Positions 25,330-32,464 of a stretch of 32,464 nucleotides of DNA are shown here, piece after piece. Below the pieces are notes generated by a model. It was not told where the DNA came from and searched no databases. It saw only the letters and a program-made list of their open reading frames with translations. The stretch covers positions 1 to 32,464 of the forward strand of contig ONPI01000026.1 in the NCBI GenBank assembly GCA_900319685.1, in the 5' to 3' direction. The DNA is from an uncultured Bacteroidales bacterium (lineage in GTDB: Bacteria > Bacteroidota > Bacteroidia > Bacteroidales > UBA932). Numbering within the stretch: the first letter of the stretch is position 1; the number at the start of each line of letters is the position of its first letter. The translations under genes were made by a program, and so were the position numbers.

Positions 25330-27935
25330 TGAAGCTTTGCTATAGCGGAGGCCAGCTGGTCACCAAGACCTATGGAATAACCCTCCGAAGAGAAAAATAC
25401 CCTGTTGAAAGTGTCTGCAAGAAGGATTCTAGGCATCACGTGGCCGTCCATCTCCTTCCTTGGCGCAATGCCGAAACGGACGGTTGAAGGCAACTTTTCC
25501 GAATATTCCTTCATCCAGTCCAGGCCATCCGGGGTGGAGAGCAGCAGGATAGGCCTGCCCCAGCTTTCAAGAGCTTCCCTGGCGGCGGCAATGTCGTTGA
25601 TCGCGTGGACCGAAGGTTCATGGCGAGGGGTCAGGAAACAGACAACGAAGTTGCCTCTTCCTGTCGTGGACAGGATGGACACCGGTTCCGTACCCTGGAC
25701 CCTGAAATACCTTGTCTCGGAATCGAACTCCCCGATGACAGGAAGCTTGTCTTCCGGAATGGTGACAATCAAGTCGAGTACAGTGGTTTCTCCTTCCTTC
25801 ACGGTGAATTGCTGCATCGTGACCGGGACGCTTCCGTCAGAGAGGCGGTTGCCGCTCACGAGCAGATAATCCCCGACATCAAGGGAAGTCCCGTTCTTGA
25901 ATACGCTGTTCCAGCTGACTCCGCCGCCCATGTCCACCTGGCCTTCATCGAATGTCAGGAGCTGAGTCCTTCCATCGACTATCTTGCTGATGGTGAAATG
26001 GGTATAATATCCCGGGTCCTGCAGTATCCCGGTCGGGGAATACTTCAATATGAGTTTCCCGGCAGGTGCAACCGACTGGCTCGCGTTCCCGAAATCCACG
26101 TCCGTCCAGACTCCGGATTCCTTGTACTGGACTTTCCCGGTGACAGGATCCTTCCTGGCATCGATCCCCAGAGTCCTCGCAAGGGAGACGAAGAATATGT
26201 CCCTGGAACGAGGGTCCGCGGTCCTGGCTTCATAGACTCCGGCAGGAGACATCGCTATCCTCCAGGCCTTGGTACTTCCCGTGAGCCGGATGCTGTCTCT
26301 CACCCACTCGATAAGTTTTTGGGGATCAGACAGTTCTTTCTGTTCTTCAGCCAAGAAGGCCGTGGTGGTGAAGAATGACTTGTAAGGAGTCAGGAACTCG
26401 TTCTCTACCCTCGGGCAGAGGACAGGAGGTATTCCGGAAGCGGAAGTTACGGACATATTGTCCTCGAGGATCTCGTCCGTTATGTCCACGAGGTCCTTGT
26501 CGGACAGCGAGCGGAGCAGTTCAAGGGCCCTGGATTGATCTTCACCCTGATGCCTGCCGAGGAACGCACTTATGACTTCGTGGTTGCCGGCGGCCTTGGC
26601 GAGCAGATCGTTTACCACGGTTCCGTCAGGCTGAATGAAAGTTGCCATGTAGGTTTTGCGTACAAGATCCTCCTGAGCCAACCGGATATTGTTTGCTTTC
26701 CGCTGGTCCTCAGTTACTTCCGGCAATACTGCTTTCTCCGGCGGAGGCACTATCGCCAATGCCTGCGGTTCGGAAGGGTGGCTGTCCGAAATGATTATCC
26801 GCACTTCCTTGTCCGTCCCGAAGGAGACTTTGGAATATCCGTACTTTCCATCCTTGGAAGCCCAGCACAGCATGTCTCCCTTGCCGGCGGTCAGGAAGGT
26901 CTTCCCGTCCGGAAGGGTATATTTCGAAAGTGCCGGATAGAATTCGGCGTAGTTGTAGATCATGAAGTCCACAAGGGCTCCGTCGACGGGATTCCCGGCT
27001 TCATCAACCACTTCGAAATCCACCCTCGCGGTTTCGGCGTAGTTGTCTATCAGGTTGATTTCCGTGAAATTCGACCCCTCCATCACCTTTTCTTCCGGGC
27101 CGTCATACTTGCCGAACACCCTGGTGTGCATGAGCATGGCGCGGCTCGCCGGGGCATTGAACCAGCCGAGGTTCAGGACCGGCTCCGGTTCGCAGGCACC
27201 CATGAAGTACCAGTTCCCGTCCGCCCAGGCTTCCACCCATGCGTGGTTGTCATCGGTGTGAGCCCAGCGCGGGGTATATACCTGCCGGGCAGGGATTCCA
27301 ACGGCCCTTAGGGCTGCTACGGTGAAAGTAGCTTCTTCCCCGCAGCGGCCGAAGGTACTCCTGGCGCATGAAAGCGGAGAAAGGGTCCTGGCGTCGGAAG
27401 GCCTGTAAGTCAGCTTCTCGTGGCACCAATGGTTGACCTCCAGGATGGCATCCTGCATCTGGAGGCCCTCCAGACGAGGTTTCAGCTCACTGTAGAAAGC
27501 CACGCGGGAGGTGTCAAGGTTCTCGTTGTTGACCCTTATCGGAAGCACGAAGTGACGGAATATCCTTTCAGGGACATTCCAGCCCATCTCTTCGCGAGCC
27601 TTGAAGGAGGCCCTGACGTTCTGCAGGAAATAGTCGGCCGGATAACCGGTCAAGTCCGCAAGCGGCATGTAGGCATACAGGAATTCCAGGGCTTCCAGTT
27701 CGGCAGTCGTAAGGTAGCAATCCTTGACATATCCATAGTTGCAGGTGATGCTCCTGTTGCCGTAATCGATGTCCAGGGTCAGAGGAGAGATCTCTTCCAT
27801 CCTGGAACGAAGGTCATCCTCGACCTGCTTGCGGTAAGCGGTGTCGGTTATGAAATGATGGACTTCACAAGACGACAGGACCGCAATCGCACAGACGGTT
27901 GCCGCAAGAATCCTGGAAACGAAGGTTTTACCCAT
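25326..27935 (-). CDS. Transglutaminase-like lipoprotein, multidomain
   Basis: An 869-aa protein with a lipoprotein signal (VLSSC, C23). A transglutaminase-like core lies at about 155-260 with Cys198 (GRCGEE) and His231 (DDNHAWVE). The third position, usually Asp after the following Trp, falls in NWYFMGACEPEP and may be taken by a Glu. The remaining 600 residues are beta-rich with Ig-like character around 300-400, and an apparently thioredoxin-like end at about 745-869 (GNFVVCFLTPRH) without CxxC. The core fold includes cysteine peptidases and peptide N-glycanase-like enzymes as well as cross-linkers. The substrate is unknown. It is the first gene of the O-acylation operon and starts only about 22 bases after the EF-G2 terminator, with no consensus promoter in between. 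Confidence 0.85.
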   Translation of the reverse strand: MGKTFVSRILAATVCAIAVLSSCEVHHFITDTAYRKQVEDDLRSRMEEISPLTLDIDYGNRSITCNYGYVKDCYLTTAELEALEFLYAYMPLADLTGYPADYFLQNVRASFKAREEMGWNVPERIFRHFVLPIRVNNENLDTSRVAFYSELKPRLEGLQMQDAILEVNHWCHEKLTYRPSDARTLSPLSCARSTFGRCGEEATFTVAALRAVGIPARQVYTPRWAHTDDNHAWVEAWADGNWYFMGACEPEPVLNLGWFNAPASRAMLMHTRVFGKYDGPEEKVMEGSNFTEINLIDNYAETARVDFEVVDEAGNPVDGALVDFMIYNYAEFYPALSKYTLPDGKTFLTAGKGDMLCWASKDGKYGYSKVSFGTDKEVRIIISDSHPSEPQALAIVPPPEKAVLPEVTEDQRKANNIRLAQEDLVRKTYMATFIQPDGTVVNDLLAKAAGNHEVISAFLGRHQGEDQSRALELLRSLSDKDLVDITDEILEDNMSVTSASGIPPVLCPRVENEFLTPYKSFFTTTAFLAEEQKELSDPQKLIEWVRDSIRLTGSTKAWRIAMSPAGVYEARTADPRSRDIFFVSLARTLGIDARKDPVTGKVQYKESGVWTDVDFGNASQSVAPAGKLILKYSPTGILQDPGYYTHFTISKIVDGRTQLLTFDEGQVDMGGGVSWNSVFKNGTSLDVGDYLLVSGNRLSDGSVPVTMQQFTVKEGETTVLDLIVTIPEDKLPVIGEFDSETRYFRVQGTEPVSILSTTGRGNFVVCFLTPRHEPSVHAINDIAAAREALESWGRPILLLSTPDGLDWMKEYSEKLPSTVRFGIAPRKEMDGHVMPRILLADTFNRVFFSSEGYSIGLGDQLASAIAKLQ

Positions 27936-27956
27936 ATTATCAGACCGGTTGCAGTA

Positions 27957-27990
27957 TAAAGAGGGCCGACCCTGCCAGAGCCGGCCCTTT
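27957..27990 (-). terminator. Intrinsic terminator of the EF-G2-type gene
   Basis: On the minus strand, GGGCCGGC (27980-27987) pairs with GTCGGCCC (27963-27970) around a 9-base loop, with flanking AAA/TTT pairs and a short T stretch (TCTTTATA). The U-tract is weak, so read-through into the downstream operon is possible. Confidence 0.72.
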
Positions 27991-28007
27991 CCTGTATGTC
28001 AAGAAGA

Positions 28008-30161
28008 TTAGTCCTCTTCCTGCTCCTGTGCGGCGTACTCGGCCAGAAGCTTGGTCTGTACGTCTGCAGGGACCGGCTGGTAGTCAGCGAACTTCATCGA
28101 GAAGGTAGCTGCACCTCCGGTGAGGGAACTCAGCGTGGTGGAATACCTGTAGAGTTCTGCGAGCGGAACGCGGGCGTGGAGGATGGTGAATCCCCTGTCC
28201 ATGTCCTGGTTCATGATCATACCGCGGCGGCCGTTGAGGTCTGACATGCAAGGTCCCACATACTCGTTAGGAGTCATGATATCCACGTTGTAGATAGGCT
28301 CGAGGATCTTCGGACCGGCGTTGCGGAACGCCTCCTTGAAGGCGTTGCGGCCGGCGATGATGAAGGCGATTTCCTTGGAATCAACCGGGTGCATCTTACC
28401 GTCGTAAACATATACCCTGATGTCACGGGCATAGGATCCGGTAAGAGGGCCTTCCGTCATCTTGTCGTTGATACCCTTGAGGATAGCCGGCATGAAGCCG
28501 AGGTCGATGGCACCACCGACGACGCAGTTGATGAACTCCAGCTTGCCGCCCCACTCGAGGTCATAGGTCTCCTGGGACTTGATATTGAGGATAGTCTCCT
28601 TGCCTCCGATCATGAACTTGTTGCCTGCAGGCTCACCTTCGACGTAAGGGCAGACGAGAAGATGGACTTCTCCGAACTGGCCGGCACCACCGGACTGCTT
28701 CTTGTGACGGTACTGTGCGGTAGCCACCTTGGTGATGGTCTCACGGTAAGGAACCTTAGGGGCGATGAACTCGACGTTGAGCTTATATTCGTTGGTAAGC
28801 TTCCACTTTACGAGGTTGATAGCCTGCTCTCCCTGACCGCTGAGGATGGTCTGGCGGAGTTCCTTGGAATATTCCACATTGACGGTAGGATCGAGAGCAG
28901 CGATCTTGTTGAGAGCCTCTCCGACCTTTGCCTCATCGTTCTTGTCAGCAGCCTTGACAGCGCAGCGGTACTTGGCATCAGGGAATACCATGTGCTCGAT
29001 GGCATCCTGGCCAGGAGCGGCGAGGGTGACGTCGGTCTTGCCGGCCTTCAGCTTCATGACGCAACCGATGTCGCCGGCGCTGATCTTGGAAACCTTCTCC
29101 TTCTTGTCGCCCGCGACGGCATAGATGGCGGAAAGACGCTCACCGTTGCCTGTCTCAGGATTCACGAGGTCGGCACCCTCGGTAAGGGTTCCGCTCATCA
29201 CCTTGAAGTAAGAGACCTCACCGAGGTGCTGCTCGACGGAAGTCTTGTAGATGAAGAGGCTTACAGGACCGGCAGGATCGCACTTGACCTCGTCGCCGGA
29301 GATGGTCTTGGAAACCTGTCCCGCAGGAGACGGGGTGACGTCGATGACGAACTCCATGAGCTTCTTGACACCGATGTCCTTCTTTGCTGAAAGGCAGAAG
29401 ACAGGCATGATCTCGCACTTCGCGAAACCGGCGCTCAAGCCAGCATGGACTTCCTCAACGGAAAGCTCCATGGTCTCGAAGTACTTCTCCATGAGAGCGT
29501 CATCACCTTCGGCTGCCTTCTCTACGAGCTCCATGTGCAGGGTCTCGGCCTCGTCGGCATACTCAGCAGGGATCTCAAGTTCTTCACGGGTACCGTTCTC
29601 GTCCTTGAAGCGATAGTACTTCATGTTGAGGACGTCGATGAAACCGTTGAATCCAAGGCCTGGGTTGACAGGGAACTGGATGAAAACCACCTTCTTGCCG
29701 AAAGCTTCCTTGAGGGTGTCACGGGTGTGGTCCCAGTTGGCCTTCTCGGTGTCGAGCTGGTTGACAGCCACCATCACTGGCTTGTTGTACTGCTCTGCAT
29801 AGCGGGCGAAGATCTCTGAACCGACCTCGACACCCTGCTGGGCGTTGATGAGGAGGATTGCAGACTCGCAGACTTTGAATGCCGAAAGGGCACCACCGCA
29901 GAAGTCGTCGGAACCAGGAGCGTCGATCACGTTGATCTTGTTGTTCATGAACTCAGCGTAAAGCGGAGTTGCATAAACGGACTTCTGGTTTGTCTGCTCG
30001 AACTCGGTGTTGTCGGAAACAGTGTTCTTTCCTTCCACCGTACCTCTGCGTTCGATCACTTTGCCCTCGTAGAGCATGGCTTCTGACAACGTGGTCTTTC
30101 CGGACTTTGCGCTACCGATCAAAACCACATTGCGAATGTCTTTTGATGAATATTCTTTCAT
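28008..30161 (-). CDS. fusA2: Elongation factor G paralogue with degenerate GTPase site (EF-G2 type)
   Basis: A 717-aa protein with the full EF-G domain order I-V. The P-loop is kept (GSAKSGKT, 16-23), but the other nucleotide motifs are altered. Switch I lacks RGITI (KSVYA at 60-64). G3 is DAPGSDDF instead of DTPGHVDF, so the catalytic His is Ser84. G4 is NQLD (134-137). Domain IV carries GGAGQFGEV and a C-terminal tail ending in EQEQEED. A GTPase-inactive EF-G2 that supports translation under starvation in the gut has been described in Bacteroides, and this gene has the same kind of changes. It has a consensus promoter and its own terminator. It is unlikely to be the main fusA, which normally sits in the str operon. 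Confidence 0.9.
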   Translation of the reverse strand: MKEYSSKDIRNVVLIGSAKSGKTTLSEAMLYEGKVIERRGTVEGKNTVSDNTEFEQTNQKSVYATPLYAEFMNNKINVIDAPGSDDFCGGALSAFKVCESAILLINAQQGVEVGSEIFARYAEQYNKPVMVAVNQLDTEKANWDHTRDTLKEAFGKKVVFIQFPVNPGLGFNGFIDVLNMKYYRFKDENGTREELEIPAEYADEAETLHMELVEKAAEGDDALMEKYFETMELSVEEVHAGLSAGFAKCEIMPVFCLSAKKDIGVKKLMEFVIDVTPSPAGQVSKTISGDEVKCDPAGPVSLFIYKTSVEQHLGEVSYFKVMSGTLTEGADLVNPETGNGERLSAIYAVAGDKKEKVSKISAGDIGCVMKLKAGKTDVTLAAPGQDAIEHMVFPDAKYRCAVKAADKNDEAKVGEALNKIAALDPTVNVEYSKELRQTILSGQGEQAINLVKWKLTNEYKLNVEFIAPKVPYRETITKVATAQYRHKKQSGGAGQFGEVHLLVCPYVEGEPAGNKFMIGGKETILNIKSQETYDLEWGGKLEFINCVVGGAIDLGFMPAILKGINDKMTEGPLTGSYARDIRVYVYDGKMHPVDSKEIAFIIAGRNAFKEAFRNAGPKILEPIYNVDIMTPNEYVGPCMSDLNGRRGMIMNQDMDRGFTILHARVPLAELYRYSTTLSSLTGGAATFSMKFADYQPVPADVQTKLLAEYAAQEQEED

Positions 30162-30213
30162 TTCTATAAGTTATTAATTATGAACAATTCGAATACAAAT
30201 GAGCATAACTGGG

Positions 30214-30245
30214 CAAAAGTAGTAAAAAAAAGGCCCACTACCAAA
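30214..30245 (-). promoter_or_regulatory. Consensus Bacteroidetes promoter of the EF-G2-type gene
   Basis: The minus strand reads TTTG (30242-30245), 20 bases, then TACTTTTG (30214-30221), an exact consensus match. The leader to the ATG at 30161 is about 45 bases and A/T-rich. The -33 box lies just past the stop of the 66-aa gene. Confidence 0.77.
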
Positions 30246-30251
30246 ATAAAG

Positions 30252-30452
30252 TCATCCGACCTCATCCCTGGACGCATACAATTCAACCAGGTCCTGTCCA
30301 TGATAACCCAATTCCTCGAACAGCAAGGCATCCAGCGATACAGGATCGGCTCCGATCCGAAGGCATATTCCCAGGAAATCAAGTTTCCGATAAAGCTTTT
30401 CCTCTTCCATCGCGCGCTCGAAAGCCGCATAGTATTTTTCAGTCTTTTCCAT
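30252..30452 (-). CDS. Small acidic hypothetical protein (66 aa)
   Basis: MEKTEKYYAAFERAMEEEKL begins a 66-residue soluble protein with a charged N-terminal helix (about 1-22) and a second part, RKLDFLGICLRIGADPVSLD and onward, that looks like a small helical bundle of HTH type without a clear recognition helix. It is compositionally protein-like. A longer ORF in another frame over the same bases is not. It resembles small conserved proteins I have seen near Bacteroidales regulators, but no function can be named. It ends 7 bases before the -33 box of the EF-G2 promoter and is divergent from the Xre-family regulator. Confidence 0.65.
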   Translation of the reverse strand: MEKTEKYYAAFERAMEEEKLYRKLDFLGICLRIGADPVSLDALLFEELGYHGQDLVELYASRDEVG

Positions 30453-30459
30453 TTTGCTT

Positions 30460-30484
30460 GAGTTTCCGGCAAGTTAAGAAACTC
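30460..30484 (-). promoter_or_regulatory. Inverted repeat in the leader of the 66-aa gene
   Basis: GAGTTTC (30460-30466) and GAAACTC (30478-30484) form a perfect 7-bp dyad with an 11-base centre, starting 8 bases upstream of the ATG at 30452. It could be a leader hairpin covering the start region or a protein site. It has no terminator U-tract. Confidence 0.35.
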
Positions 30485-30571
30485 CACCGAAAAGTTACCG
30501 TTCCTTCGCAATGTTTCAGGGGGAATCTTCCCGGAATAATAACTATTTTATCAAAAATCTATGTTTTTTTA

Positions 30572-30604
30572 TAACCTGTGGTTATCAATAGTAACTTGTA
30601 GTTA
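30572..30604 (+). promoter_or_regulatory. Tandem dyads, candidate operator of the Xre-family regulator
   Basis: Two near-identical 13-bp dyads of the form TAAC-N5-GTTA, at 30572-30584 (TAACCTGTGGTTA) and 30592-30604 (TAACTTGTAGTTA). Their centres are exactly 20 bp apart, about two helical turns. They extend as a direct repeat that agrees at 13 of 15 positions. They end where the -33 element of the gene at 30664 would lie, at about -45 and -65 from the expected start. Confidence 0.5.
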
Positions 30605-30628
30605 TCGTCAACCTAGGCGATATATCCG

Positions 30629-30636
30629 TATTTTTG
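30629..30636 (+). promoter_or_regulatory. -7 box of the Xre-family regulator gene
   Basis: TATTTTTG matches TAnnTTTG and leaves about a 20-base leader to the ATG at 30664. It covers the alternative TTG start at 30634, which argues against that start. No consensus -33 is present, consistent with a need for an activator at the adjacent dyads. Confidence 0.48.
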
Positions 30637-30663
30637 AATCACAGCAAACAACGGGCTTTCGAG

Positions 30664-31050
30664 ATGGCTGAAATCATTGAATTGGACAACCGCATGATGG
30701 GGGAAAACCTCAGGAAGGCAAGGACGGCACGGGGAATGACCCAGACCGAGCTTGCCAAGCGGCTGGAGATCTCGCTGCCCGCCTACCGGAAAATCGAATC
30801 AGGACAGACCAGGATCATAAACAGCAACTACGAAAAATGCGCTGAAATACTCGGAATCCCTCTCATCGAACTTATCAACGGATTCATGCCCGTCATGGAC
30901 TCGGCCGGGGTGTTCGAGGACGCCAGGGCTGAATATCTGTCCAGGATAGACCAGCTGTCGGACAAGGTGGCTTCCCTGGAAACCACCCTCCAGGACAAAG
31001 ACAGGATCATCTACACGCAGGAGCTCTTGATAGAGCATCTCCAGAAATAA
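30664..31050 (+). CDS. Xre-family helix-turn-helix transcriptional regulator
   Basis: A 128-aa protein from the ATG at 30664. The HTH_3 domain spans about 14-72 (GENLRKARTARGMTQTELAK, then SLPAYRKIESGQTR and an IxxLI helix). Residues 88-128 form a charged helix, probably a coiled coil for dimer formation. It is a DNA-binding regulator of unknown targets. Two dyads upstream are the likely autoregulatory site. It is unlike phage repressors in lacking a peptidase domain. rnhB follows after 37 bases with its own -7 box. Confidence 0.88.
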   Translation: MAEIIELDNRMMGENLRKARTARGMTQTELAKRLEISLPAYRKIESGQTRIINSNYEKCAEILGIPLIELINGFMPVMDSAGVFEDARAEYLSRIDQLSDKVASLETTLQDKDRIIYTQELLIEHLQK

Positions 31051-31056
31051 TTTGTT

Positions 31057-31064
31057 TAACTTTG
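31057..31064 (+). promoter_or_regulatory. -7 box of rnhB
   Basis: TAACTTTG matches TAnnTTTG, with about a 17-base leader to the ATG at 31088. No -33 match was found at 19-21 bases. Confidence 0.4.
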
Positions 31065-31087
31065 TGGCATACTCATTCATAGAAAGG

Positions 31088-31708
31088 ATGCCACGGGAAA
31101 TCCATCTTCTTCCATACTTTGAAGCCGGAAGGCTCGAAGCCGGTTGCGATGAAGCCGGAAGGGGTCCGCTTGCCGGACCGGTATTCGCAGCCGCCGTAAT
31201 CCTTCCCGAAGACTTCCGCCATCCCCTCTTGAACGATTCGAAAAAAATGAGCGAGAAGGACAGGGATATCCTGAGACCGGTGATAGAAAAGGAAGCCGTC
31301 GCATGGGCCGTCGAAGCGGTCAGCCCCGAAGAAATCGATTCGCTCAACATCCTGTGGGCTTCCGTGACCGGGATGCAGAGGGCTGTCAGGAAGCTGTCTG
31401 TCAAACCGGACTTCCTGCTCATAGACGGCAACAAGTTCAGGCCTTTCGACGGATATTCCTTCAAAAGGTACCGCACCGTAGTCCATGGAGACGCGACCTA
31501 CGCCTCCATCGCCGCAGCCTCCGTCCTCGCCAAGACCTGGAGGGACGAGCACATGCGCGCGCTTGCCAGGGAATATCCTCAGTACGGATGGGAGCACAAC
31601 ATGGGATACCCCACCAAAGAACATATCGAGGCCATCCGGGAATATGGCCTCACTCCATATCACCGGCGCTCCTTCCATCCGAAGGAGCTGGAGCCGACCC
31701 TGTTCTGA
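31088..31708 (+). CDS. rnhB: Ribonuclease HII
   Basis: A 206-aa, full-length RNase HII, which nicks RNA-DNA hybrids and removes single ribonucleotides from DNA. The signature CDEAGRGPLAGPV gives D21 and E22. LLIDGN (D113) and HGDATYASIAAASVLAKT (D135) supply the other metal-binding acids. The ATG at 31088 gives the usual short N-terminus. The longer frame uses a TTG at 31052 that lies within the -7 box region and adds nothing conserved. The C-terminal YHRRSFHP is typical. It follows the Xre regulator and precedes the S46 peptidase, both on the same strand. Confidence 0.95.
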   Translation: MPREIHLLPYFEAGRLEAGCDEAGRGPLAGPVFAAAVILPEDFRHPLLNDSKKMSEKDRDILRPVIEKEAVAWAVEAVSPEEIDSLNILWASVTGMQRAVRKLSVKPDFLLIDGNKFRPFDGYSFKRYRTVVHGDATYASIAAASVLAKTWRDEHMRALAREYPQYGWEHNMGYPTKEHIEAIREYGLTPYHRRSFHPKELEPTLF

Positions 31709-31741
31709 CCGGTCCCGGGATGATTCTTTATACAAAAAGAC

Positions 31742-31749
31742 TATATTTG
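31742..31749 (+). promoter_or_regulatory. -7 box of the S46 peptidase gene
   Basis: TATATTTG matches TAnnTTTG, with about a 28-base leader to the ATG at 31784. Only a weak ATG in place of TTG stands 19 bases upstream. Confidence 0.45.
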
Positions 31750-31783
31750 TACGACGATATAGATATTACAATAAACCAAGAAT

Positions 31784-32464
31784 ATGAAAAAGATCCTATG
31801 TACTATCGCCGCCGCCCTGCTCCTTGCAGGATCGGCAATGGCAGATGAAGGAATGTGGCTCCTGCCGCTTCTTGAAAAACTGAACGCCGGCACTATGAAA
31901 AGCCTGGGATGCAGGCTGACCGCCGACCAGATCTACAGCGCCAACCATTCTTCAATCAAGGATGCGATCGTCATCTTCGGAAACGGTTGCACCGGAGAGA
32001 TGATTTCCAGCAAAGGTCTGCTCGTAACCAACCACCACTGTGGCTACAGCTCTATCCAGAAGCTTTCTTCCGATGAGCACAATTACCTCGAGGATGGATT
32101 CTGGGCTATGAATACCAGCGAGGAAATCCCGGTTCCGGGCCTTTCCGTCAGGTTCCTGGTCAGCATCACCGATGTGACCGCCGCAGTTGAATCCGCCGCA
32201 GATCCTGATGCCGTGAAGAAAACCCTCTCGGAGGAAGCAGTTGCGAACAACAAGGGCTGCACGGCCAACGTATACAGCTTCTACAATGACAATCTCTACT
32301 ATCTGATTGTCTATAAGACCTATACCGATATCAGGTTCGTCGGCGCACCTCCGGCATCCGTCGGTAAGTTCGGCGGTGAGACCGACAACTGGATGTGGCC
32401 TCGCCACACCGGAGACTTCTCGATGTTCAGGGTATATGCCGGCAGGGACAACGAACCGGCCGAA
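31784..32464 (+). CDS. S46 family dipeptidyl-peptidase (DPP7/DPP11 type), 3'-truncated by window edge
   Basis: The frame is open from the ATG at 31784 to the last base, giving 227 residues. A signal peptide (1-20, ending SAMA) is followed by DEGMWLLPLL, typical of S46 peptidases. LLVTNHHCGYSSIQ gives the catalytic His85. WMWPRHTGDFSMFRVY supplies the likely catalytic Asp211. The serine lies beyond the edge. S46 enzymes remove N-terminal dipeptides from oligopeptides in the periplasm of asaccharolytic and gut Bacteroidota. The residue that separates DPP7 (Gly) from DPP11 (Arg, acidic P1) is in the missing C-terminal part, so the specificity is undecided. Confidence 0.93.
   Translation, partial: MKKILCTIAAALLLAGSAMADEGMWLLPLLEKLNAGTMKSLGCRLTADQIYSANHSSIKDAIVIFGNGCTGEMISSKGLLVTNHHCGYSSIQKLSSDEHNYLEDGFWAMNTSEEIPVPGLSVRFLVSITDVTAAVESAADPDAVKKTLSEEAVANNKGCTANVYSFYNDNLYYLIVYKTYTDIRFVGAPPASVGKFGGETDNWMWPRHTGDFSMFRVYAGRDNEPAE

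Noticed and set aside
30164..30511. 115-aa minus-strand ORF overlapping the 66-aa gene
   Set aside because: It lies in another frame over the 66-aa gene, runs through the EF-G2 promoter, and has an unlike-protein composition.
30252..31050. Toxin-antitoxin pair made of the 66-aa protein and the Xre regulator
   Set aside because: The genes are divergent rather than co-transcribed, and the 66-aa protein shows no known toxin motif.

Overview
The window reads as chromosome of a Bacteroidales bacterium (Bacteroidota). The evidence is a set of family-typical genes: a GTPase-degenerate EF-G paralogue, an S46 dipeptidyl-peptidase, a fused SecDF, DUF1080, DUF4861 and PD40/SPOR proteins, and a commensal-type serpin. 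Several starts are also preceded by the Bacteroidetes promoter pattern TTTG-N20-TAnnTTTG, and Shine-Dalgarno sequences are mostly absent. Lines counted by hand give about 58% G+C in the body and about 40% in the serpin at the left edge. The genus cannot be fixed from the sequence. No rRNA, tRNA, CRISPR array, transposase, integrase or phage module was seen. No gene-free stretch exceeds about 240 bp.

Left third (1-12921), scavenging and glycoside use. A 5'-truncated serpin is followed by a translationally coupled minus-strand pair, an unusual DAACS-family symporter and an exported carbon-nitrogen hydrolase. Divergent from these is a plus-strand operon: MFS anion/sugar symporter, secreted EEP-fold hydrolase, Tat-exported Gfo/Idh oxidoreductase, and a protein with two DUF1080 domains. 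This content fits oxidation and cleavage of 3-keto-glycosides outside the cytoplasm. A small lipoprotein and a very large EEP-HAD-DUF4861 fusion lipoprotein follow on the minus strand, then creD on the plus strand.

Middle (12922-19678), housekeeping. A promoter-preceded 24-bp perfect inverted repeat lies between creD and aspA (aspartase, with clear promoter and terminator). secDF is broken: about 25 conserved codons are missing from the SecD periplasmic region and the frame is shifted, leaving two ORFs. A PD40/coiled-coil/SPOR-like envelope protein follows.

Right third (19668-32464). A tightly coupled minus-strand operon (transglutaminase-like lipoprotein, two SGNH hydrolases, MBOAT acyltransferase, TlpA-like thioredoxin) looks like an envelope or exopolysaccharide O-acylation system. 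Upstream of it lies an EF-G2-type gene with degenerate GTPase motifs and a consensus promoter. The edge holds a 66-aa protein, an Xre-family regulator preceded by two dyads 20 bp apart, rnhB, and the N-terminal part of an S46 dipeptidyl-peptidase.

The most noteworthy items are the structured inverted-repeat transcript candidate, the three-domain EEP-HAD-DUF4861 fusion, the DAACS carrier lacking the family's substrate arginines, the O-acylation operon, and the secDF lesion.
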